Source: Fratercula arctica
Lineage: Eukaryota > Chordata > Aves > Charadriiformes > Alcidae
NCBI GenBank assembly: GCA_947846985.1
Contig: CANTUZ010000005.1
Location: 5,408,501 to 5,472,500, forward strand
Reading direction: 5' to 3'
DNA: 64,000 nt
Part shown: piece after piece, positions 52,499 to 64,000 of the stretch
Numbering within the stretch: the stretch's first letter is position 1
How the letters are laid out: every line of letters starts with the position of its first letter
Position numbers and translations under genes: made by a program
Notes under the pieces: model-generated
The model's database searches: none
What the model saw: only the letters and a program-made list of their open reading frames with translations
What the model was told of the DNA's origin: nothing

Positions 52499-55400
52499 GT
52501 AGGTACCTAAGCTGCTTTGTCAATTACGAGTTTCCTTCTGTGCTAAGACCAATGTGAAAATGTTTATTCCTTTTGCAATTACTCTACACTTTCATGGTAG
52601 AGCCATTTTTTTCCCTCCTGCCAGTAGCCCTATCTGCAATAGACTTATGGATATAGTTTCATGGTTATCACTTAAGCCTTATGCAGTTTTCTGTTGTCTG
52701 CCTTATTATTTCTGAGATAGTGACAAAATGCCCAGGGTCTGATTTTTTTTGTAAGAAGACTTAGCATGATTTCTCTTTTCATGCTGAGGGATAAATGCAG
52801 AAACAAAGGAGTGAAATCCCTTAACAATTTCCTCACCATGTGATGCTGTAAGAGGGTGCGTGGTTGCCTGTGGGTAGTCCTGTGGAGTCTTCAGGACTGG
52901 CATAGTCTCCTTCCTGGGAATTGAAATGAGGCCCCAAAATGGAAATGCCTGTGAAGCTGCCGGCTGTGCTGATCTTGACATCACCTTTGATCAATGGCTT
53001 TTACCAGTGTAAAAGTTAACCCAGCTCCCAGGTAGTGTGGTGTGTGCTTGGTTTTTGTTTATTTTTTTGTTTGTTTGGTTGTTTTTTTGTTTTTGTTTTT
53101 GTTTTTTTTTACCCCCCTGGTTTGGATTGTGATAGGATGAATGGGAAGCTACAATGTTTCAAATTTCAAACATAGGATCTGCATAGTAGTGCTACTAGCT
53201 TAAAGCATTATACTTTTTACTGTGCTGCCTTTAAGTGTTATTTTCTTTCCTAATAGGAAAGGGGAAACTTTGTTTTTAGAGAGTGTGCGCATTATACTGA
53301 CAGTCCACTTACTCAGCTGACATGCGTTGGACAGGCTGACTCCAAATGCGAAATGTGAAGCTTTTAGTTCAGTTTGCTGCTTGTACTGTGAAAGAAAGGC
53401 AATTATTTTGAGCGCTGCTGGTGGTATAAGCAAATTCCAATTATGCACGGTACTGAGTAACTTGCTTTCTCTGCTGTTAATTATATTTTTGCTTGCTAGT
53501 ACTTTAGAAGGGGAAGCAAATAACAGTATTTGTACTGCAAAGACTCTGTGCTTCCATAAAGTGGTGCTGGGATAATTCTTCATTGAGAGTTCCCTTTGTG
53601 TTATAGCAGTGCACTGGCTGTTTCATTACAGTTGTTACAGAAATATTGTTGTCCAGGAAAAATGCATGCAGCAGGAAAGGAAGTTAATTTGGTAGGCAAA
53701 TGCAAGTTAAAAATGGAGGGACTCAAGGTTAAGGTTTGTATCTGCCTTTTCAGTCCTAGCTACAATAGCCACAAGTGGTGTACTAATGTAGGTACAAATA
53801 TATCATATGGGGCTGATGTATGGCAAGGCAAAGAGCAAGGCTTAGACAGGCAGCTGCCTGCAGAGGTCCTGTTTAGCAGGGCAGGTGGTCAGGTAACAAC
53901 TTGCTAATGAACGTGAGCTATGAACCCCAGCATCTGGTCCTGCACCAAGAGATGCGGAGCATGAACATGATGTTTTGGAAAAGCGGACCTTGTGGCTTGA
54001 TGTCCAGTGGTTGATTTTAGGTTCTGCTATATCTAGGATTTCAGTTTCTCCCTCAGTCTCTGTTTGGTAACCAAACAGTGTATTACAGCATTGAATAGAC
54101 CAGTAAATGTTGTTTGCAATGAATGTGTACGTGCAGTTTGCATACCATAAAACTATGAAGACACAGACCAGGGCTTGTCTGGGAAGAAATCATCAGACTA
54201 GTGTCTTCAGGCTCCAGTAATTTTGGTAGCAGTGCAAATTATGCAGTAAGTAGGCAGGAGGAGAGAGTACCCTCTTGCTTGGGCTTTACCTCAGGGTTGC
54301 ATGTGTCTAGTGCTGGCTCAGGATGGGACATGGGGACTGTATAAGGGGCCCAGCAGAGCATTGTCTGTAGCAGATTGTTATGGAGTGCTATGTACGGGAA
54401 CATTTGATCATGACCTGTAGCAAGCTAACCACCATTATGTCCTCTTCCTACTGATGTCTTGTAAGGATATAGCTTTTAAAGATGAATAAATGCTAGCTTT
54501 TAAAGCCTATTTTATTTTTTGTCATCATATGAATTAATTCTGAATCTCTCCAGTATATGTGTTTAATTGTGAGTTAATCTTCTGTCCTTAAATAGAGAGA
54601 CACCATGGGTCAGAGTGTTAGAAATCTGGCTAAAACTGTTAAGTTGCTGCAGGAGAAAAGGATCACGTTCTGTTTCAGCATTCCCAACTGCCATTCTGGA
54701 ATGCTGCTAATTCCTCTGTAAATATAATGGCTAAAATAATTCATGCAACTTTAACAATCTACTGAAATCAGTCTGGGCATCTCCCAGACTGAGTGGAATA
54801 TAATTGAGCGGAATATAATTTCTTTTTGGTAAATTATGGGGCCACACTAGGGTGTGCTTTTTGTTCAGACGTGCTTGTTACATGAAGAGTTCCAGCTTCC
54901 TACTGAATCTTTCTTTGGTTGAGGTGAGAAAGGTTAAAGCTTGAGTTTGATTAAAACCAAGAAGAATCAAGTGCTTGAGTTCATTGATGGACTAGTTAAT
55001 CTGGTTTGTTTACATCATGGATTTATATTGCCATGAATACTTTCATAATTAACAAAATTTTCCATGTAAATTTGATAATTTTAGTGGTTTTTTTATATTT
55101 TTGTTATTAATTTGTCCAGAAACAGTACGTTTTTAACAGAAGGCTTTCAGTTATTTATATGAGCCAGAGGAGAAGCAAGGAAGGTGTTAAATAAGTTTTG
55201 TGAATAATAGCTAGCCAAATATTCTGGAATGTTAAGAATTCAGGATTTGGTTAGTATATGGAAAACTTTTCGCATGGTGTGGGCTTCTTCGCCCTCATTA
55301 GTTTATTTCTATTCACAACCTAAAAAATGTCTGAAAGTTGATAATGTTTTACTGATGTTTTAACCATTCAGCAAATCCAGTTGTGTGCTTTTGGCAGCAC

Positions 55401-57620
55401 TTGGAAGGATAGTTCAGCTAATTTTTAGGAATTCATGGTTTTATTGATCTCATTAGAAATTTTTCAATTAAAGCTTGAAGTTTAGAAACAAACAGAATGT
55501 TTCTGGTCACTGGTGCAGCAGGTAACAGTTAAATGTTGTTTCTGAACAGATTCTGTGGGCTGTGATACATTCGTTGACCTCTGTGTATCAGAGGGTTTGT
55601 TGTTGCATGTCTGCCTTCTGGTGATCCACTTGACTGATCTGCTATGTTTAAAGATATTTCTTAGAAAAGGAGGTAAATGATATGTAAGCAAATAAAACTT
55701 ATCAAGATAATGCAAGTGACAGAAAATGTTAATAAAATTAAAATGTTTATTTTCTTAGAGTTTTGTTCTTTCTCTAGGGAATAATTTCTAGGACAAAGGA
55801 CAATATCAAGTACTACTATCAAATTTGAGTATTTCTGAAGTCTGTTCTCTCCAAAGTTTCTATAGCCCATTTATATGGGAAAGCTCATTTAAAAAAAATA
55901 TGTAAATAAAGTATAATACAAATAAAACACCTTTTTAAACAAACTGAATACTGTAAATATAATGACTGAATATAATGACCTGAAAAGGGTTTCTGATGAA
56001 AAGAAGTAGCTCAGTAAGAGGATAGTTTTTGCCTCTAAAATGTGAAAAGCAGTTTCAAAGTCACCAGATCATCCTGAGTCTGGGGGAGATGAGTATAAAT
56101 CCCCTATTATGCCAGAATAACAATTTAAGAAATAAAGAGCTTTTATTCAGGGCTTTATTTCAAGAGGACTGCAGAGGAAAAAAAAAATAAAATCACAGAA
56201 ATTGGCCTAGTATTTCTTTTCTTTTTCTTCCCCCTAAATATGTTGCTCTTTCGCTGTCAGGAATGAAAAAGGATATATTAGAATACTTTCATTTAAAGTG
56301 GATGGAATTTTAGAGGATGGAAATATATGAAATTCAGGTATATGCCATTATCAAAAAATACTATAGCGCTATGCATTTTTTTTTTTTTGTAAAATTGGCT
56401 ACTATTAAAATGTAGCAACCTATAACGTAGGATAATAGCATCATATTTATAACAGAATAGAGTATGCACACATCTTGTCTTGTGCCAGATTTAGGTAGCC
56501 TTGCTATTTGCAGTGGCTTCAGTGTGATGACTTATACGCATAAGACGAATGTGAATGTACAAAAATCAAGACCTTGAGAAACTCTTATCCAACTAGCACC
56601 AGGGTAATTTTTAGAGCAATGGCAGTTCTGTGGCCTGAAGACTGCACATACTTACTTCTAAATGTTAAGTATGTATGTATTTATTTATTCTTAGTACTAG
56701 TAAATAGGAAAATCATTTTGAGTGCTCTTAGGGATTAGAGATGATGGCACTGGGTACAAGGTGTGCCTAGGTGGGGTGGTTCCTCTCTGGAGGATGGGAA
56801 GATGGTACCTTGTATGAAGGGGGGAGTGTCTGTGATATGGTTTAGGAGAGGGTGGTTCAAAAAGCCTTGTCCTTTGCTGCTGCTGCATGAATTAGTATTG
56901 TCCCCCCTTATTGTTGCATAGTATCTCATCAGTAAACATAGCAATTGCTAGCATGCAGATGTAATACTTGGAAAAGATGCATCAGTTTTAGCTTCTTGAT
57001 ACGCATTTTAGTGGTTGGAATTGAGGAGGTAATGGGAACAGCAAAGTGTTAAGAACTAGCCACCAGCCCAGGGTTTACACCAGGAGTGTGGCTTCTCCAT
57101 TAATCACAGTCTGGGAATATTTTGTACTACACTGAATTAAAATGCTTTCTTTCCCTTCTTAATCTCACTTGCTATTATAAGGTTAAGACTTTTCTAAAAG
57201 TCAGAAAGTATTAGTCTGCCTGATGCTTAACAATGATGAGATAGGGATGATTAGGAAAGGTCAGTCTGCCAGTCTTCGTGCTTTTTGACTTGTAATCAAG
57301 TTGATGAGCAATGAGATTTTTTTTAAAAAACGATTGTAGTTTGTGTACTTTTGGAAGTGCTCGGACAATCCTGAGGGGATCTTAGTGGGGTTTGTTACAG
57401 TACAAGAGACAGTTGCATGAGTCACACCGTTGTCAGTTGGCATGGATGGCTCCATCGAAGTCTGAGGAATAGCGTTAGATTATACCTGCTGACGTCCTGG
57501 TTTAGCGTTTGGAAGTCAAACTTGGTTCTGTTAAAAATAAGTATACTGCTTTCTCATATTTGCTTTTTTAAATCATGTGCTTGAATTGCAGAAATCTCAT
57601 CAAGTTACTTTCATTTATAG
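52499..57620 (+). other. NELL1: NELL1 intron, 5.1 kb
   Basis: The intron runs from GTAGGT to an acceptor ending TTTATAG. It contains a T/G-rich low-complexity tract at 53.05-53.11 kb and otherwise unremarkable AT-rich sequence. No exon or mobile element was recognised. The 127-codon minus-strand and 103-codon plus-strand open frames near 53.2-53.9 kb resemble nothing I know. Confidence 0.85.
53051..53110. repeat. T/G-rich tract, (TTTTTG)n-like
   Basis: Sixty bases of T runs broken by single or double G. Low complexity, with no gene association apart from being intronic. Confidence 0.9.
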
Positions 57621-57755
57621 TTAAATTATGCAGAAACAAGACTGAGTCAATTGGAAGACTGTCATTGTGAGAAGACTTGTCAAGTAAATGGATTGATCTA
57701 TAGAGACAAAGACTCATGGGTTGAAGATGATCACTGCAGGAATTGCACATGCAAA
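57621..57755 (+). CDS. NELL1: NELL1 internal exon: end of coiled coil and first half of VWC domain 1
   Basis: This 135-nt exon is exactly 45 codons, phase 0 at both ends, between acceptor TTTATAG and donor GTAAGA. The first residues, LNYAETRLSQLE, finish the coiled coil. Then DCHCEKTCQVNGLIYRDKDS and HCRNCTCK open the first von Willebrand factor C domain, with the expected cysteines and the W of the DSW motif. N-C-T in RNCTC is a possible N-glycosylation site. VWC domains in this family bind extracellular partners; in the BMP-antagonist class they contact growth factors. Because the exon is symmetric, skipping it would keep the frame but remove half a VWC domain. Confidence 0.97.
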
Positions 57756-58614
57756 GTAAGAATTTCTAAAGAGTTTAAGGAGTAGGACCTAATTAAAATG
57801 TGAAAATGGTCTTTGAATATGTAACGTTAACTCTGAGAATTATGTTTTTAGTATGCATCTAGTGGCAGTATGAACAATAGGGAGGGAAATGGTAACAAAA
57901 ATAAATAAAAATTTGGCATTGCTTATGTGCAAGCTTCATAAATAAAATCTGCTTTCCCTTGACAGCGCTTTCTTATTTGTTCTCATGATATCTGTGAGGA
58001 CTTTATGGTTTTGGGGTGAAAGTGTGTCATTGTGTGTGTTTGGTTTAGAGTTGTTCACTGCAGTAGTTTTTCAGAAAGGAAGCATTATCTTAATAGTATT
58101 CATAGATGCTCAGTTGCATCTTGCATGGTAACAACATGCAGATTCTGGTTTCAGTTTGTGACTCTGAAAACCTGAGGAACAGAAGAGAATTATTATGTAA
58201 ATCTTGGCTTGTTGAAATTATTTGATAAATATCTGAAGAGAGTCTTTGTTTGCTCAAGAAAACAGAAAACTGATTGTTAAAATCTCAAAGATTGGCACAG
58301 CCTGCAGAAAGTGGTGCTTATGTTCTTGTAAAGATGGGCCTATTTTTCCACTTAATGAGCTTTGTTAAGGGAAAGTGAGGCAAAACCAGTAACATGTATC
58401 AAAATGGGGGTGGTTCACCTTCAGATGCATTTTGGTTCAAGTTTTGTAGTTGGATAGGATTAAACTTGTTACTGAAGGTTGGGTCTGTAATCCAGAATGC
58501 TATTTTCATTAATTAAGTGGTTTTCTGTCTTCTGTGTTTTGTATAAAATACCCACTTACAAATACTCAATTGCAACAGTTGTAGTTGAATTTTGTCTTTA
58601 AAACCTTTTCTTAG
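57756..58614 (+). other. NELL1: NELL1 intron, 859 bp
   Basis: The intron is bounded by GTAAGA and TTCTTAG and splits VWC domain 1 between its N- and C-terminal halves. No repeat or other feature was recognised. Confidence 0.9.
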
Positions 58615-58717
58615 AGTGGAGTTGTGGAGTGCCGAAGGATGTCCTGCCCTCCTCTCGATTGTCCTCCTGATGCTCTGCCAGTGCATGTGGAAAGCCAGTG
58701 CTGCAAAATATGTAAGG
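58615..58717 (+). CDS. NELL1: NELL1 internal exon: second half of VWC domain 1
   Basis: This 103-nt exon lies between acceptor TTCTTAG and donor GTAAGT, entering in phase 0 and leaving after one base of the next codon. It encodes SGVVECRRMSCPPLDC, then PPDALPVHV and QCCKICK, completing the VWC cysteine pattern (C...C...C...CC..C). As I recall it, human NELL1 has LNCS where this has LDCP, so a potential N-glycosylation sequon present in human is absent here. The donor is read as G|GTAAGT; the other possible position, one base earlier, would break the frame with the next exon. Confidence 0.96.
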
Positions 58718-60720
58718 GTAAGTACATCTCGCAGACCTTTTAGTTGCCCTCTCTAAGCAGAGTTAAACTTGTTCTGAAAGCAGGCGCATTTTAAAATGAC
58801 TTTCAGGGGTCCTGGTAATTCAGGTAACATGAGTCAGAGTGGCAAACTTGATTTAAGAAGAAAATAAATAATTGCCGAGAAATGAATAAACATTGCAAAT
58901 TTCTAAGGTTCTCTTTTTTGCCTATTGTCAGTGTAAAATTATTAATGTATTAGTTTGGGGCTGGGAAGCCTTACTTGGCTTCAGCTTGTATCTCCTGTTG
59001 ATGTTGAGGAGCATCAAGCCTATGGTCTGAACTTTCTGTAGTGATGAGTAATAAACCGGGCTGTCATCTTTTTCTTATCTTTTATTTCGCATTGGAAGCT
59101 TGTTCTTTAAAATAAACATGACATAATTTCAGACCCTGGGTTACTGTCACTGTGCGGAGTGATAGTTTGCTGTAATTAGTTTCAAACTAAATTAATGAGA
59201 AGAAAGAAAAAAAGTAAGTTTTGCGATCAGTGTTATTGTCAGTTTTCAATACCTTCTTCTGGAAATGAAAGCTGTAACATTCCTGGAAGGAATATTCAAT
59301 ATTTGTTGCCTTAGTAATAGTACAAGGGACAAAGACAATTTATATATGGAAATTTTAGCTGAATACTGGTGCCAGTCTTACCTTAAGAAGCACAAATTAT
59401 CTTCTGGCCCGTCTATTCTTGGAGACGAGTAAACTTCATAATGAGTTTTTCAATAATTCATTAAGACAGGGATGTTGAATTATTTTAAGATTTATTAGGA
59501 AAATAATAAAACTTTTTTAGCATTCTGTCACCTTTCTTCAGTCACTGAATTCATTAGTTCCATGCACAAATGTCGTTTAGCTGTGATCTTGCACTGGCTC
59601 TTGTTTACTCATGTCATCTCATTTCCCTCAGCTATACGTCGGCATGAGTATTCTGCTTGCTAGAAGATGTGTTTGAACAGAGTATTTGGGTGGTAAAGTG
59701 GCTATGCTGGCCCATATTTTTCATCTCAAAATATTTTTATTTGTAATGTTGAGAGTCTAGAAAGTTCTTTATGAAACCGGATGCTTCTCTTCACACGCCT
59801 TTGCTGACGTGCATGTATGCGCAGCGGTCATAATCTGACACACAGGGATTGCAAGGCACAAAACTGTAGATTAAACATAAATCCCCATAAGTAAACTGTT
59901 TTCCTGTTATTTGTAATGGAAAGAGGAACAATCAGACTTGCCTTTTGTCAGTGATTGGCACAAACTTGACTCGTTATTCTGACAAGAACTCAGCATGTCA
60001 GTCAATGGGAAGAGATGTATGGAAGTTGATTGAAATTGATTGTAAATGCCAGCTCCTTGACAGAATGATGTGCTAGGGCCACAGTCAGTCATTTTTGGGT
60101 AGATAGCAGTAATTGCCGAGGCTTTCCAAAGAGCTGCACTGCAGGTGTTAATTTCCCTATGCTTTTCCTATTTAGCTCTGATAGAATCATCAGTTGTAAT
60201 TTGCTGTCTCTGGGGATTATTGAATGGATGGATTATTGAGCAGTGTCCCGTTTTAGCTGAGGGTTAACAAACAAAGTAGCTCTAATGTCTCATATGTTAA
60301 GGGTTTTAAAAATGAGGCGGTTCTGTTTTGATCCCTGCCATCTTGTGCTAGCCTTCCAACTAATATTTGACAAAAGACTATAATTTTGTTTAAAATCTCA
60401 TCAGTTTTCTGAGTTGTGCATTAACTTGCTTTCTGGCATGTCCATTCTTTTGTTAAAAGCAGTCATGTCAGGAAGATAGACAGAAAGAAGAAAAGGAATT
60501 GCTCTGATTGATCTTCTCCCAAAAATAGTTACCGGGATTCCTAATTTTAAGCAAACTTCCTCATCTGAAGTTTTCTTCATAAGTGAGATCACAACTCCTC
60601 AGGCATAAAAACTAGGGCAGCCTTAGAAAAATGAAGAAAACTAGGATAGCACAAAGAAGCTGCCTGTTTTTAAAATGTCTTGTTGATGGTGGAAATGGTT
60701 GTTCTGAAAATCTTGTGCTC

Positions 60721-60739
60721 TTTTTTTTTTTTTTTTTTT
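60721..60739. repeat. Poly-T run of 19
   Basis: Nineteen consecutive T followed by AAAG. Simple sequence in the intron before the VWC2 exon. Confidence 0.95.
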
Positions 60740-61010
60740 AAAGAAATGAGCATTTTCAAGAGTGCAAGTTTAAGCAAAATGAAGCAAATGTAAGTCTGAA
60801 AAGTAGGTCAGAAAATTTGTGAAGATTGAATTAGCCATCCTTTATGTTTAAAATTTAGGCATCAGACTGGCTATGACAGTTGCTGCTGTGGAATACTCCT
60901 ATTGGTATTGCCCGTAATGGGTATACACGTGCACCTGTAAGTGCTTGATTCCCTTACCCTGGTATTTAGGAGAGAAACTGAGGTAAAACAATTACTAGAC
61001 GGTCTGTGAC

Positions 61011-61030
61011 TTTTTTTTTTTTTTTTTTTT
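61011..61030. repeat. Poly-T run of 20
   Basis: Twenty consecutive T followed by AAG. Simple sequence in the same intron. Confidence 0.95.
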
Positions 61031-62139
61031 AAGAACCAAGTACTTTGAACGCTTTCACTGTGCACGTGCCTTGAACCTTGAGTCAGGAAACTTTTAAGGC
61101 TTTGTTCAAATTGCAACACAGGATTTGTACCTTTTAGCTCTCCTGTCAGACTGTTATTGGTCGAGCTGAAACACCACAACAAAAAGTTATTTTGTCAGTT
61201 TTTAGTAATGTAGAGTGCCTTTATGATGGATACTTGTTTTGTGTAAGATCATAGTAGTCCAACTGTTCTCTTTAATTAACGGATTTACTATCCTCCTCTG
61301 GAATTGAAATTTAGACACCTAGTTTCAAGACGACTGGGATAGTTATGGTAATACTTGACTGAGGTGTATGCTGCTGTGGCCTTGCTGGAGGTTACCTTCT
61401 TCACGGTGGCTGTAGTCCTAAGATAAGCTGGTTGTCTGTGTCTTGAAAAGAATGAGGAGTGCTCATGGGTTCTAGTCTGTTGGTTCGGTTGTGGAGCTGG
61501 TTATCTTTAGCAGAAGGGGCAAAACTTCAGACAGGAATTTTTTTAGTAGGAGCTTTCAGTTTCCTGCGAAATCTGCTTATTTCACGTGCGTTTTGGGAAT
61601 ATTTTTCTGAAGTGTATTTTTACAGTTTGTTGACTCAGTAGAGTCATTCATTGCATCTAATCCATTCTTGCAGTGCTCCAGCAATCCAAAGAGTACACCT
61701 TTGCGTCCCCCCAAAAATCTGAAGGTTTAATTGAAATCTGTGCCTATATTATTCACTAATATGTCTCCAGTTCTTGAAGTGAGTCATGAAGACCTCTAGT
61801 AACACAAATGCTGTAGCTAATCTACAGAATGTCAGTATTGAAAATATTTTCTATCAAATACTAATGAATTTGGTCCAGTACATATTGTCTTATGCTCTTA
61901 TTCTTCCTCTTTAGTTTGGGTAAAGATGGTACTTTGCTCTTAAAATGAATTTATTGTTAGCTACTTTGTGATTTGTGATAATACTGACTTCTGATGAAAG
62001 TAAAATGCACCATATTTTTAACGTATCCATATTTTTTCAGTGTATGTGAATACTGTTTTTACTTTTGTCTTACACCTTATTTACTAATTAAATACTTAAT
62101 TATTTGTTTTTTATCTCCTGTCTTCTTTTCAAATTACAG

Positions 62140-62213
62140 CAAAGTGTATCTATGGAGGCAAAGTGCTAGCAGAAGGTCAACGAGTATTAGCCAAGAGCTG
62201 CAGGGAATGTCGA
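62140..62213 (+). CDS. NELL1: NELL1 internal exon: start of VWC domain 2
   Basis: This 74-nt exon lies between acceptor AATTACAG and donor GTAAGT. Its first two bases complete an Ala codon (human has Pro, from memory). It then reads KCIYGGKVLAEGQRV and KSCRECR, leaving in phase 0. This is the opening of the second VWC domain and is very close to human NELL1. It is the last exon in the window. The following human segment (GGVLVK-like) is not found before the end, so the gene continues downstream. Confidence 0.96.
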
Positions 62214-64000
62214 GTAAGTTTCAGTTGTATAAACTTTTCCTGATTTTTAAATGTGTGTGTGGTGTTCAAAAGTGACAGTGCATTTCTTTAGGCTTCCTTC
62301 ATGCAAATGTGGCATCTGTTGTCTTAAAGGGGGAGACCTTGGAGTCGGTGAAAACCACAAATATGAAAGCAAGGCAGGAATATGACCCTTGGAGGGTAAT
62401 AAAAAAATAGGGCAAAATGACTTGGAGGGATGTTTTCTCATTTATCTCCACTTTCATGAGCTTGAGAAAAAGGCAGTGGCATCTTGAACCACGTACTAAT
62501 TTCAGCCAAATTGCTAAAATTTGAAGCAACCTGGCTTATATTGTTTGAGTTACCCTAGATTTACCTTAGTATTACTTAAACTATATGTAGCCCTGCTAAT
62601 AATTGAGATAAATTACTACGTATTGGACCGAACAGGCATCTTTCTTGGCAAGTCCATAACACTTAGTCAACTATAGTCAGCATTGAAGAATGCAGGTAAA
62701 TGGAGACTGTGTTAGATAGGAACATTCGGGGAGTGTTAGTGAATATAAGAGCGCTACGTGGTGTGTAAGTGTGGCAGGAACCAGTTGTTGTCCAAACTAG
62801 CCTTAGAAGAAGAGAGTAATAGTAGATGATTATAGAAGGTCCATTGCTCTCCTGAGACACGTATTGGTTGTGAGTATGTGTGTGCTTTAAATATGATCTA
62901 TCACTTCAGAAAGGCACAGCTATTTTAAACACGTTTGCTCTCACATGTAATTTTCAAGTATTTTTGGTTTTACATCTTGTTGAATTTGTAGAGGGGGAAG
63001 GGTGATAAATGGGAGGCTTACAAATGTTATTGACAGATCAGTAAGCTAGAACAATTATGAAAAACATTTGGAAAAGATTACAATGATCTGGTTATTGTTG
63101 TGCTTGTAGCTGAATGTACAGAGTAGCAATTTTATGTTCACTAATGGAAATGGACAATAACCGGTTGCAGATGTTGTAAAAGCAGCTTGTTATGCAGAAT
63201 TACTTTGCTGTTGTTAGTGTTTAGCTGTATAGGGGTGCTCAACATTGTATATACAAATACGTGGCAAGGTCGCTGCCTTGAAGACAGACTAAGGTGCCTG
63301 TTATTTATAATATGACATAGACTGTTTATTTGGGAGGGAAAGTGCCTATATGAAATAGGGTGAGAACAGGAACGTTAAAGTGAAACCAGAGGGTGATCTG
63401 AATTATGACAGTGTAAGTTCTCCGTGCTATGAGTGAGAGCGTTATAGTCATCGTTATGAGTATGATAATGCATTCATGAAGATTAAAAGCAAGTACTGAC
63501 CATCAAATATCTGTTGTATTAGAAATGACAAAAATAATAATGGAAAGAGCTTTTGCATTTTGCTTATTGTTAAAGGAAATTGATATGGCAATGCCGATTG
63601 CAGTAACGCTGCAGTTTGTTATTTACATCTTAATGGAGAGTATTGATAAGTACTTGAAACAGCATATGTGAATGCAATACCATGAAAAAAAAAAGAGTCC
63701 GTGTTGCAAACAAACAAACCAAAAAGGGTATTTCGATAGGTGTGTTTCAAGAAGACAATGGACCTCACTGGCAAAGCTTGTCATTCTGACTCAGTAGAGT
63801 TTTTAAGTGGGTGTTTACCTCGACTTCTATGACACGACGTATCTCTAGACAGGAAGTTCATTCAATGTGTCTTCAGCATGACCTCTTAAAAGCTGTAAGC
63901 AAAACACCTACTTATTTACCACCTCAATTAGGAATGCTAACTAGATGAAGGATGAATGGTGTCAAACTGTGGCAGTTGTCATCTTTTTCTATCTGATGCA
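62214..64000 (+). other. NELL1: NELL1 intron (5' part), runs off the window
   Basis: This intron starts with GTAAGT after the VWC2 exon. The remaining 1.8 kb shows no further NELL1 exon, mobile element or other recognisable feature. A minor A run lies near 63.69 kb. Confidence 0.85.

Larger units (their letters stand above)
58718..62139 (+). other. NELL1: NELL1 intron, 3.4 kb
   Basis: The intron runs from GTAAGT to an acceptor ending AATTACAG. It contains two long T runs near 60.73 and 61.02 kb and no recognised coding sequence. Confidence 0.88.

Noticed and set aside
1..64000. Search for an undescribed multi-gene system, CRISPR array, tRNA/rRNA or operon
   Set aside because: The sequence is vertebrate intronic DNA with one gene. 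No regularly spaced repeats, cloverleaf or adjacent co-directional open frames were seen by eye.

Overview
The window is a stretch of vertebrate nuclear DNA, most likely from a bird. It is AT-rich, with homopolymer T runs and very little coding sequence. It carries a CR1 LINE 3' end with the family's characteristic terminal octamer and an ERVL-like LTR of a type I recall from bird genomes. I cannot name the species.

The only gene I can support is an internal part of NELL1, a secreted NEL-like protein with thrombospondin-N/laminin-G, coiled-coil, von Willebrand C and EGF modules. It lies on the + strand. Seven consecutive coding exons (26024-26194, 46043-46139, 52097-52169, 52416-52498, 57621-57755, 58615-58717, 62140-62213) join in frame with GT-AG borders. 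They give 736 nt, or one split residue plus 245 codons. In protein order they encode the second half of the TSPN/LamG domain, the linker, the oligomerising coiled coil, VWC domain 1 and the start of VWC domain 2. The signal peptide exons lie upstream of the window. The rest of VWC2, the EGF repeats and the C-terminal VWC domains lie downstream.

Layout: 1-26023 is intron, with a decayed antisense non-CR1 LINE at about 19.86-22.68 kb. 26.2-46.0 kb is a 19.8-kb intron holding an AC-rich tract, a CR1 3' fragment (37951-38285), a C23T11 tract, and an antisense solo LTR (43450-44557) flanked by a 5-bp near-duplicate. 46.1-62.1 kb holds the remaining six exons, with introns from 246 bp to 6 kb. From 62214 to the end is intron.

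The open frames of 60-164 codons scattered through the introns on both strands look like chance or repeat-derived frames. I found no tRNA, rRNA, CRISPR, operon or novel multi-gene system. The most interesting non-genic items are the RTE-like LINE fossil, a local copy of the sequence just upstream of a NELL1 splice acceptor about 0.9 kb downstream of that acceptor, a perfect 22-bp palindrome beside the LTR, and two C-rich tracts able to form G-quadruplexes on the minus strand.
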